Shown here one piece after another: positions 27,706 to 36,109 of a stretch of DNA of 37,871 nucleotides. The first letter of the stretch is position 1, and every line of letters starts with the position of its first letter. The stretch lies in NCBI GenBank assembly GCA_020719005.1, contig DYQZ01000007.1, positions 1 to 37,871 on the forward strand. Direction: 5' to 3'. The DNA is from Candidatus Omnitrophus sp. (GTDB lineage: Bacteria > Omnitrophota > Gorgyraeia > Zapsychrales > Fredricksoniimonadaceae). The notes under the pieces are model-generated. The model searched no databases. It had not been told where the DNA came from and saw only the letters and a program-made list of their open reading frames with translations. Position numbers and translations under genes: made by a program.

Positions 27706-27731
27706 ACAAGTATATGTCCAAGTATACTTGT
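27706..27731. promoter_or_regulatory. Putative vapBC operator
   Basis: Perfect ACAAGTATA-N8-TATACTTGT palindrome about 43 nt upstream of the antitoxin start. Confidence 0.55.
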
Positions 27732-28433
27732 TCAACGCCCTCCCAAGAGGGTTGTAAAAGGGCCTGGGAGATCGGCGGTAAAGACAAGGGGCTTGTGGGA
27801 AAGAGGATGCACGAATGAGATCTGTTGTGCATGAAGAAAAAGGCGCGGGTAACGGACACCGCCGGGACGGCCGTATTTATCATCTCCGACGATTGGATGC
27901 CCCTGATCCGCCATATGCACGCGGATCTGGTTCTTGCGACCAGTAAGTAGATCTATCTTAAGCAAACTGAACCGTGGCGTCTCGCGCTCAACAGTATAGG
28001 CGGTATGCGAAAGCCTGCCCTCGCCGCTGTCAGCGCTGGAATGCACCACATAATCCTCATCCTCCTGAAGATAGCTTGAGATCGTTCCCGACGGCTTAGG
28101 CATCCGGCCGTGCACAATGGCATAGTAGGTCTTCTGAACATCTTTCCAACCTTCTTTAAGCAAGAAGTGCACCCGCTCGCTCTTGGCGAACATCAGCACC
28201 CCGGATGTCGCCTGATCAAGGCGATGGACAACGAACACGCGCTTCCTCGACGTTGAATTGCCTTTGCGCACATACTTATTAAGCAGCTGATGGACCGTAT
28301 GCTCGCGCTCCCACAATGCCCCGACCGTTAACAGGCCAGGCGCCTTGTTGCCGACGATCAGATGATCGTCCTCATACAACACTTCAAAACCTTTGGGCTG
28401 ATGGCGTTTAGGTATTTTCTTGATGGAAGACAT
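27732..28433 (-). CDS. RluA-family pseudouridine synthase
   Basis: FEVLYEDDHLIVGNKAPGLLT, VHRLDQATSGVLMFAKS, LLTGRKNQIRVHMADQGHPIVGDDKYG. Confidence 0.95.
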   Translation of the reverse strand: MSSIKKIPKRHQPKGFEVLYEDDHLIVGNKAPGLLTVGALWEREHTVHQLLNKYVRKGNSTSRKRVFVVHRLDQATSGVLMFAKSERVHFLLKEGWKDVQKTYYAIVHGRMPKPSGTISSYLQEDEDYVVHSSADSGEGRLSHTAYTVERETPRFSLLKIDLLTGRKNQIRVHMADQGHPIVGDDKYGRPGGVRYPRLFLHAQQISFVHPLSHKPLVFTADLPGPFTTLLGGR

Positions 28434-28477
28434 GGGATGGTCCTAAATAATTGAGAAGACGGGACGGAAGCAACGCG

Positions 28478-28813
28478 TCAGGGCGTCATGATCTTCTTAA
28501 GGCGCTTGGTGGCTGTATCTTCCATATGGGTAAAATAAATAGCAAACCCCTCGCCCGGTACGATACGCGAAATGCAGGCTTTGCCATAAATATGATCATC
28601 TGCTTTCTCAGGCGCACTTGAGATGGAAAACCCTACCTCATCATTAGCCTGAACATAAACACTGTATTTGATCCTGATGAAGGCGCTCTTTAAAGAAAGG
28701 TCTTTCAACAATCCCTGGAGAGTAAGCTGGGAACCAATGCTGATACGCACCGGCAACTCGAGGCTGACACGCGCATCCTTACGCTGATTACTGAACTCCG
28801 GGGTGTAGGACAT
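28478..28813 (-). CDS. PilZ domain protein
   Basis: RKDARVSLELPVRISIGSQLTLQGLLKDLSLKSAFIRI, RxxxR and D/NxSxxG-like motif (degenerate). Confidence 0.65.
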   Translation of the reverse strand: MSYTPEFSNQRKDARVSLELPVRISIGSQLTLQGLLKDLSLKSAFIRIKYSVYVQANDEVGFSISSAPEKADDHIYGKACISRIVPGEGFAIYFTHMEDTATKRLKKIMTP

Positions 28814-28875
28814 GACTTGTCTCCGATGGCCTTGATGACGCTCTCGACTATTTCTTATACCATACTTTCACGTTA

Positions 28876-28926
28876 AAAAGTAGGGACACGATGACTTTTG
28901 TGGAAAGTCATCGTGTCCCTACTTTT
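28876..28926. terminator. Perfect 23-bp inverted repeat / possible bidirectional terminator or REP-like element
   Basis: AAAAGTAGGGACACGATGACTTT-TGTGG-AAAGTCATCGTGTCCCTACTTTT. Confidence 0.7.
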
Positions 28927-28930
28927 CTTG

Positions 28931-29356
28931 TCAAACATAGTCTTTGAGCCATTGTTCTATTCGGGCTGTGATCTGATCGCGGACGAGTCGGGTTTGATGG
29001 CGTTTTTCTTCAATAGAACCTTCAAACTTCGACGGATCGACAAAGCCCCAGTGGAGGCGCTTGGCAGGGCCGGGAAAAATAGGGCAACGCTCGGCGCTTG
29101 TTTCATCACAGACGGTGATCACATAGTCGAAGCGCTTGGCGCTCTTTAAAAGATCTGCCACAGCCTGCGTCTTTTTATTGGAAATATCAATACCAAGTTC
29201 TTTGAGGACATCGATCACAACGGGATTAAGTTTTCCCGGTTCGATGCCGGCACTTTCGACCTCAAACCTTTCCCCTGCAAGCTTCCGCAACAACTCCTCG
29301 GCCATCTGGCTACGCGCGGAATTATGGATACACACGAAAAGGACTTTTTCTTTCAT
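28931..29356 (-). CDS. arsC: Arsenate reductase, LMW-PTP/thioredoxin-coupled type
   Basis: VLFVCIHNSARSQMAEELLRKLAG (C(X)5R loop), VITVCDETSAERCPIFPGPAKRLHWGFVDPSKFEGS. Confidence 0.95.
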   Translation of the reverse strand: MKEKVLFVCIHNSARSQMAEELLRKLAGERFEVESAGIEPGKLNPVVIDVLKELGIDISNKKTQAVADLLKSAKRFDYVITVCDETSAERCPIFPGPAKRLHWGFVDPSKFEGSIEEKRHQTRLVRDQITARIEQWLKDYV

Positions 29357-29371
29357 TGCATCATTCCTTTC

Positions 29372-30430
29372 TTATGAACAACACGCTTTTTTTATTACAA
29401 CTTTATTATTCAATCTTCGGGCGACATTGACAAGCGCGATCATGACCGGAACCTCGACCAGAGGCCCGATGACCGCCGCAAATGCCGCGCCCGAGTTGAT
29501 GCCAAAAACAGCGATGGCGACCGCGATCGCCAACTCAAAATTATTGCTTGCCGCCGTAAAAGAGAGCGTCACCGTCTTTGCGTGATCCGCACCGGTCTTT
29601 CTTCCCATCAAGAATGAAATAAAGAACATCACGACAAAATAAATAAGCAGAGGCACCGCGATCCTGAGCACATCAAACGGGATCTTCACGATATATTCCC
29701 CCTTAAAAGAGAACATCACAAAGATCGTGAACAACAGCGCGATCAAGGTCATAGGGCTGATGCGCGGGATAAAAACTTCTTCATACCACGCGCGTCCTTT
29801 GGTGCGTAAAAGAACGAAGCGGCTGATCACGCCTGCCAGGAACGGGATGCCTAAATAAATGAACACACTTTGTGCGATCTGCATGATCGTGATATCAACA
29901 ACAACCCCTTTAAGCCCGAACCAGCCGGGCAGGATCGTCACAAAGACCCATGCGTAAATGGAAAAGAAAAACACCTGGAACAATGAATTGAACGCGACCA
30001 GCCCCGCACAATATTCCGTATCTCCGTCGGCAAGGTCATTCCATACGATCACCATGGCAATACAACGCGCCAGCCCGATCAAAATAAGGCCGACCATATA
30101 CTCGGGATAGCCGCGAAGAAAAACGATCGCCAGCGCGAACATCAAAATCGGCCCGATGATCCAGTTCTGCACCAAGGACAGAAGAAGCACCTTCCAGTCG
30201 TGGAACACATCCCCCAATTCTTCATACTTCACTTTAGCGAGTGGTGGATACATCATCAGGATAAGTCCAAATGCGATCGGGATATTCGTCGTACCGCTGT
30301 TGAACTGTTCCCAGAAAGGAACAATGCCAGGGACAAAGAATCCCGCCCCCACCCCGAGGCTCATGGCAAGGAAGATCCAGATGGTCAGATGTTGATCCAG
30401 AAATGAAAGTGTTTTAGTTTTCAAACCCAT
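29372..30430 (-). CDS. ACR3-family arsenite efflux permease
   Basis: [92 protein letters not shown]. Confidence 0.97.
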   Translation of the reverse strand: MGLKTKTLSFLDQHLTIWIFLAMSLGVGAGFFVPGIVPFWEQFNSGTTNIPIAFGLILMMYPPLAKVKYEELGDVFHDWKVLLLSLVQNWIIGPILMFALAIVFLRGYPEYMVGLILIGLARCIAMVIVWNDLADGDTEYCAGLVAFNSLFQVFFFSIYAWVFVTILPGWFGLKGVVVDITIMQIAQSVFIYLGIPFLAGVISRFVLLRTKGRAWYEEVFIPRISPMTLIALLFTIFVMFSFKGEYIVKIPFDVLRIAVPLLIYFVVMFFISFLMGRKTGADHAKTVTLSFTAASNNFELAIAVAIAVFGINSGAAFAAVIGPLVEVPVMIALVNVARRLNNKVVIKKACCS

Positions 30431-30441
30431 ACCCCAACTCC

Positions 30442-30732
30442 TTATTTAACACGGCAACAGCCGCCTTCGATCTTGATCGCCTTGATGTTCACCAGTCCGT
30501 CCGCAACCTTCATATGCGCGGATGAGAGAATGCGGGTGAACGTAGGACGTGACACTTTCATTAGCCCTGCCGCCCTCGCATGGGTCAACCCCTCAAGGTC
30601 AGCCAGACGCAGAGCCTCGAACTCATCGATCGAAACCTCGACCCCTGCAAGCTTCGCCGACTTTCTGCACTCAGGCCGAAAGCATCTTTCCCCCGGCAAA
30701 CATTTCACCCAACGCGTCTTTTTAGGCCTCAT
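30442..30732 (-). CDS. DUF134-family HTH protein
   Basis: [24 protein letters not shown]...[49 protein letters not shown]. Confidence 0.93.
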   Translation of the reverse strand: MRPKKTRWVKCLPGERCFRPECRKSAKLAGVEVSIDEFEALRLADLEGLTHARAAGLMKVSRPTFTRILSSAHMKVADGLVNIKAIKIEGGCCRVK

Positions 30733-30743
30733 GATCTTTCTCC

Positions 30744-30765
30744 ATTATGAACTATTGTTCATAAT
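30744..30765. promoter_or_regulatory. Putative operator of the DUF134-ACR3-ArsC operon
   Basis: Perfect ATTATGAAC-TATT-GTTCATAAT palindrome 12 nt upstream of the DUF134 start. Confidence 0.65.
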
Positions 30766-30808
30766 ACCATGAAAAAATGACCGCTGTCAAGACAGCGGTT
30801 CGATCTCG

Positions 30809-32476
30809 TTATTTCTCGCCCCAACTGCCGGGGACGATGGACAGGCGGCGGTTCACGCTTTCGGTGGTCTCGCCGGCGTAAAGACGGGCGATCTCAGTAG
30901 CGGATAGAGTACGACTGTAAAGACGAACATCGTCGATCTTGCCTGTAAAATAATCACTGCCTCCATCATATGAAGAACGACCTATTTGAAAAGGAGCCTC
31001 ACTATCATAATCAGATGCTGAGTATCCTGTGTTATAAACCATTTCCCCATTAACATAAAATAAAATATCCGAACCGCTATAAACAAGCGCCACATGGGTC
31101 CATGTATTTAAAGCCGAAGGCGTTGTTGTTTCTTCCCAGCCAGCACCAGTGTAAATAAACCAATAATACGGACTTCCTACTCGTGCACTTAAAGCTCTAT
31201 CAAAACCACCGTCATCATTTCCAAAGACTGTGCCACCATAAGCTGTCTTGTAAACCCACGCCGCCAACGTTATCTCTGGATAATCATCAATATCAATAGG
31301 CGCTGTGGCATTTTTTGTTCCATCCAAATTCAATGCATAATCCCCAACCTTGCCACTCGTCCAGGCAAGAGCGCTTGACACAGTCCCGGTATTCCCATTC
31401 CCGCTCGAATCCGCAACTGTCGTTCCTGAGCCTTCATCAAACTCCCAGTGCCCGACCAGATCGCCGTCCATGTAAAGCTGGGCTAGCTCTTCAGCTGACA
31501 AAGCGCGTGAATAAACGCGTACATCATCGATATCTCCATTAAAAAACTCATCCATCGAATAATGTTTACCGATAACCAGATCACTCACCGCATCTGTGAA
31601 ATCACAATCCGCCTTCTCACCGATCAAATTCTGATCCACATAAAATCTCATCGCACCAGCACGATTCACGCTCATGGCATAAAAATGCCATTGCCCCAGC
31701 ACAGGACTATATCTTCCGGCACCGCCCCCCCAACACTGCCCTGTCATAGCGGCGATATCTTTACCCGTAGGCCCCCAATTGTATTCATATATGCCATATC
31801 CAGTATAATCCTCGGACTTCCCTACTAAATATGGAGGAGACGTCGGCACATTGACCTTAGTCCACAAAGCAACCGTTAGTGTCGCCATATTTAAACTCGC
31901 CGCATCAGGAACGCTGACATGACTACTACCATTAAAACGCCCTGCCTGCCCCTTTTTTCCAGCAACATAAGTTGCTGTCCCAGACCATGTCCCGTTGTTC
32001 CCATATCCGCTGGAATCCGTTACTGCCATGCCAATGCCGCCATTAAATCCCCATTGACCAACAGGCCCTGTCTTCACACGCTGATATACCGTTCGCTCCA
32101 CTCCATTGACCGTCGCGCTTGATGTCAGATATATCGATGCGTCCACGCTATAATCACGAACCCATATCGTATAGATCCCACCGTCTAAAGTCTCAGCCTG
32201 AGGATCAGTTGGATTGGCACCTGCCACAGTCGGATACGCACTTGTGCGCCAGGAAGCATCTGTTGATCCATCAGGCGCTGTATGAAGCAGATACCATTTG
32301 GCTTTCTCTAATCCCGCCTCGGCTAGATAAAAAGCTTTCAGATTATCCACCTGTCCTGCCGTGACCTTGCCCGCGCTGTTCACGGAGAATAGAAAAGCAG
32401 TGGCCAGACCGCTTAACGCGATCATGAATACCAAGACCATCAACATCAAACTTCCCCGTCGCGTCAACAACATCAA
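30809..32476 (-). CDS. PilX-like pilin N-terminus fused to two LamG/ConA-like domains
   Basis: [59 protein letters not shown] (PilX_N-like); two LamG repeats ([13 protein letters not shown]...[18 protein letters not shown] and [13 protein letters not shown]...[18 protein letters not shown]). Confidence 0.85.
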   Translation of the reverse strand: MMLLTRRGSLMLMVLVFMIALSGLATAFLFSVNSAGKVTAGQVDNLKAFYLAEAGLEKAKWYLLHTAPDGSTDASWRTSAYPTVAGANPTDPQAETLDGGIYTIWVRDYSVDASIYLTSSATVNGVERTVYQRVKTGPVGQWGFNGGIGMAVTDSSGYGNNGTWSGTATYVAGKKGQAGRFNGSSHVSVPDAASLNMATLTVALWTKVNVPTSPPYLVGKSEDYTGYGIYEYNWGPTGKDIAAMTGQCWGGGAGRYSPVLGQWHFYAMSVNRAGAMRFYVDQNLIGEKADCDFTDAVSDLVIGKHYSMDEFFNGDIDDVRVYSRALSAEELAQLYMDGDLVGHWEFDEGSGTTVADSSGNGNTGTVSSALAWTSGKVGDYALNLDGTKNATAPIDIDDYPEITLAAWVYKTAYGGTVFGNDDGGFDRALSARVGSPYYWFIYTGAGWEETTTPSALNTWTHVALVYSGSDILFYVNGEMVYNTGYSASDYDSEAPFQIGRSSYDGGSDYFTGKIDDVRLYSRTLSATEIARLYAGETTESVNRRLSIVPGSWGEK

Positions 32477-33015
32477 CCTCTCCTTGCAGGATAAACATCC
32501 TGTTCCTTGAAAAACCGCAAGAACGCCTCACTGGATAAAATCTTATCACGCCCGACACTGGCCTTGAACGTTTTTGTTCGATAAAGCAGACCCACACAAA
32601 AAAAGAACCTTTTGAAAATAACGCCGACACGTTGTGAAAAAAGCTTGTAGTCACCGCGCACAAAGAATTCGAGCAATTGGGGCAACCCTAGGCCGAACAC
32701 ACCGCTTTCAATAACAGCGAAGAAACATTTTATTTTAGAGATGGGCGAAATGGTGGTCTCTGAATGCCGCTTAGGCGTCGAGAAATAGCGGTAAGCCACA
32801 TCGATCGTGATCCCCTGCTCACGCTCAGCCCGAAGCCCGTCGGTAACAAATGACAGATCAAGCCCCTCGCGCTGGAATTTACGCGAATCACCGTGGAGTG
32901 TGGCAAGATGATCCTCATAAAGAGCGCCCGCCTCAAATAAAAGACGGCCGATCAAGGTCGACTTCCCGTCATCAACACTGCCTGCCGTTGTAAAACGCAA
33001 TAGGTCCTGATCCAT
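32473..33015 (-). pseudogene. cysN: Truncated/chimeric CysN (N-terminal P-loop region only) fused to an unrelated tail
   Basis: [37 protein letters not shown]...[24 protein letters not shown] is CysN; homology stops at residue ~83, just before the expected DTPGHEQY (G3) motif. Confidence 0.85.
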
Positions 33016-33974
33016 TAAAAATACCCCTCGCGCTTTTTCTGCTCCATGGACGAATCCTGATCATGGTCGATCAGCCGCGTGATCCTCTCGGAATTCCTAA
33101 CGGTCATCATCTCTTCAATGATCTCAGGCACCGTCGTTGCGGATGAACGGACCGCGCCTGTGCAAGGATAACAACCCGGTGTTCTGAAACGGCACATCAC
33201 ACGTTCAACACGTTCGCCCTCTTTAAGCGGGATCGGCCCGTCCAGAGGGATAAGCTGCCCTCCCCGCACCACCACCTCGCGTTCACGTGCAAAATACATA
33301 GGCACCACAGGAATATTCTCGGCGTGAATATACTGCCAGATATCAAGCTCTGTCCAATTCGACAACGGAAAAACCCGGAGGCTTTCGCCGCTGTTCACCC
33401 GTGTGTTATAAATTCCCCACAGCTCAGGGCGCTGGTTCTGCGGATCCCATTGACCGAACGCATCCCGAAAAGAAATGACCCGCTCTTTGGCCCGCGACTT
33501 CTCCTCATCACGCCTTGCCACGCCGATCGCAGCATCATACCCCCCGGCCTTAAGCGCCTCCAACAGCGCCTGGGTCTTAAAGATCCCACAACATTTAACC
33601 GTGCCAAGCGCCCGGGGATCGGCTTTATCCGCAACAACGGAAGTCGCCGTATGCACCCGCAGATCAGCACCGATCGACGACACGAACTGATCACGGAATG
33701 CGTACATGCCTTTGAATTTAAGGGTCGTATCCACATGCAACAACGGGAATGGTATCTTGGCAGGGGAAAATGCCTTCTGCGCCAGACGGACCAGGACAGA
33801 TGAATCTTTGCCGACAGAATAAAGCATCACAGGATGCTCGACGGTAGCAACGACCTCGCGGAGGATGTGAATGCTCTCGGCCTCCAGCGCACGCATTTTG
33901 CTAAGGCGATAAGTTTCTGTTTTCTTTAACAAGAGGAACCCCTCGAAATAATGCTGATCATCCTTTTGAGGCAA
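33015..33974 (-). CDS. cysD: Sulfate adenylyltransferase subunit 2
   Basis: [96 protein letters not shown]. Confidence 0.97.
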   Translation of the reverse strand: MPQKDDQHYFEGFLLLKKTETYRLSKMRALEAESIHILREVVATVEHPVMLYSVGKDSSVLVRLAQKAFSPAKIPFPLLHVDTTLKFKGMYAFRDQFVSSIGADLRVHTATSVVADKADPRALGTVKCCGIFKTQALLEALKAGGYDAAIGVARRDEEKSRAKERVISFRDAFGQWDPQNQRPELWGIYNTRVNSGESLRVFPLSNWTELDIWQYIHAENIPVVPMYFAREREVVVRGGQLIPLDGPIPLKEGERVERVMCRFRTPGCYPCTGAVRSSATTVPEIIEEMMTVRNSERITRLIDHDQDSSMEQKKREGYF

Positions 33975-34691
33975 GCCTGAACAACGTCAATAAGCCCAAA
34001 AGCGCGATCAAGATGCCCACATATTTCTTAAGCCTTATTGACGGCGTCTTTTTAACAGCCAGGACAGCGCTTGCGGTCAAGAAACCAATAAGCGGCCAAT
34101 CCAGGGGCTTACCGTTAAGAAGATAAACCAGAAATCCGACCAGACAAGTAATGGCTTCAGCAAACGCGGTGATCCCCACCGCGCTCTTGGCATCAACTCC
34201 GGAGAGCATCTGCCCACCCATGACCAAAGGCCCGTATCCACCGCCGGAAATGCCCTTATTGAATGACGCGACAAAACTAACTGCCATTAATTTCTTCCAA
34301 GAAAGAAGCATCGGCCGTGACGCTGTCCAGAACACAAGAAGACCCATGAGAAAAACAAGCGACCCGATATAGATGGAGAGAAAGTCTTTGGGGATCTTGA
34401 CCGCCACCATGACCGCGGCAATGACCCCAACACTGCTGATCCCCCCCCCAGGATCATGGCCACTTTGAAATCTTGTGAACCGATCTTCAGATCCACATTC
34501 TTGGCCTTATGATGCAGGGTCATGGTGACAATGTCGGTCGCCAACTGCGATATCAACACCGCAGGGATGACCTTAAGCGGATCATAACCCAGAAAAAGCA
34601 TCATCGGCACAAGCGCAGTGCCATATCCCATTCCCATGCTTGAATCAAGGAACTCACTGAAGAAAGCCAGCGCACCGACCAGGAAATTCAT
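33958..34691 (-). pseudogene. TSUP (TauE/SafE)-family transporter, frameshifted at a G9 tract (34441-34449)
   Basis: ORF 34287-34691 carries the N-terminal half (FSEFLDSSMGMGYGTALVPMMLFLGYDPLKVIPAVLISQLATDI); ORF 33958-34410 the C-terminal half (VASFNKGISGGGYGPLVMGGQMLSGVDAKSAVGITAFAEAI). Confidence 0.85.
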
Positions 34692-34740
34692 GTGCTATCC
34701 CTTAACTTTTCTTAACCACAACGGAACGTGATCACCATGA

Positions 34741-36099
34741 TCACTTTTGATACAACGCCTCAACCGCTCCCGAGAACTGCCGCACCGTGCTGTCTTCCAA
34801 ACAATAATTCCCCGTCACTTTATCAACAAGAACTGGATAACATGCAACACCATTCGCCCCCTGTTGCGGCTGGAACACCTTGACCTCCACCCTACCGGGA
34901 AGGGTGGAGGTTATAGAGATCGTTAGGAATTCAGAGGTTTTACGGAATGCGACTGGCGATGTGGTGAGGCGCATGCCTTTGACAGCTTGGATCAAAGCCT
35001 TTACTTTCTCGACGTCGAAAGATACACCTTTGGCTGTTACCCAGGAAGTTGCCCCGGCCTTCTGCATCAATGTTTCTTTCTTTTTTAAACCCGGCACACT
35101 AAAACGCACCTCGCTCACTTTTGTTTCATCAATATGAAAAAGATCATCGGCAAAGAATCCGCCGTCATTACGATCAAGATTGCTGAAATGATATACCGCG
35201 ACACGGATCGCATAAGGCTTTTCACCCTCTCGAATAAAGAATTCTCCCTTGTCACTATACTTGCGCCGCAACACAACAGGCGCCGCGTCCTTCCGACGGA
35301 GTGTCAGCGTCCAGTCCTCGGGTGTCCACTTCACTATATCGGCCGGAACGATCGCAACACCGCGTTGGCCACTGATCATTTGGATATAATTCTTTACCTT
35401 CTCCCCGTCTATCGGATACGCGTAATTGCTCTGGAATTTCCAAACTCCCTTCGCGTCTTTTAATACATCCGCATAGATCTTTCCTCCCTCAGTGATATTC
35501 AATCCTTCAACCGCATCTGCCCCAACATTCAAAACCCTTTTATCCAGCCATTTATCCAGGTCGAATTTCTTCTCTGCGACATCCTTGCCAAATCCAAAAT
35601 AACGCAGGATATCTTCCGTAACGGCATAGACTTTGGCAGAACCCTTCCGACGGATAAAGTTGCTTCCTTTATCGGTAGCTTTAAATCCCAAGAGCAGATC
35701 CTCGATCATGCCCTTCTCGGTCCCGATCACGACCTCGATCGCCTCTTCATCCGTCAGTGCATACGACTTGAACAAAGAAGGATCATTGGAACGCTCATCC
35801 GTCGTGATATTCTTAAGCGATGTCAGGAAATCCAAAAAGACAGCCGCATCAGCATTGATCCCGCCGAAACGATTCACTAGTTTCCATTGCCCTTCATCTT
35901 TCTTTAATTCAAACGTTTCTTTCCCCGCCCGTACCGTGCACATCGTGACAGAAAAAGGTTCAAAGTCGAATTTCATCCGTGATGAAACGACCACGGTCTC
36001 TTCGACCTTCTGCTCTTTAACACGCGCTCGCTCTTTCAACAGAACAAGCCCTCCCATCAAAACCGCGAATATAACAAAGATGACCAATGTTTTTCTCAT
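34741..36099 (-). CDS. DUF4340 domain-containing protein
   Basis: MRKTLVIFVIFAVLMGGLVLLKERARV...; KRVLNVGADAVEGLNI; located next to a GldG-type protein as is common for DUF4340; start trimmed to 36099. Confidence 0.75.
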   Translation of the reverse strand: MRKTLVIFVIFAVLMGGLVLLKERARVKEQKVEETVVVSSRMKFDFEPFSVTMCTVRAGKETFELKKDEGQWKLVNRFGGINADAAVFLDFLTSLKNITTDERSNDPSLFKSYALTDEEAIEVVIGTEKGMIEDLLLGFKATDKGSNFIRRKGSAKVYAVTEDILRYFGFGKDVAEKKFDLDKWLDKRVLNVGADAVEGLNITEGGKIYADVLKDAKGVWKFQSNYAYPIDGEKVKNYIQMISGQRGVAIVPADIVKWTPEDWTLTLRRKDAAPVVLRRKYSDKGEFFIREGEKPYAIRVAVYHFSNLDRNDGGFFADDLFHIDETKVSEVRFSVPGLKKKETLMQKAGATSWVTAKGVSFDVEKVKALIQAVKGMRLTTSPVAFRKTSEFLTISITSTLPGRVEVKVFQPQQGANGVACYPVLVDKVTGNYCLEDSTVRQFSGAVEALYQK

Positions 36100-36109
36100 A
36101 TCATGACCT

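Noticed and set aside
32473-32767. Intein insertion in CysN
   Set aside because: The tail is only about 97 aa, lacks recognisable splicing blocks, and no C-extein (DTPGHEQY...) follows.
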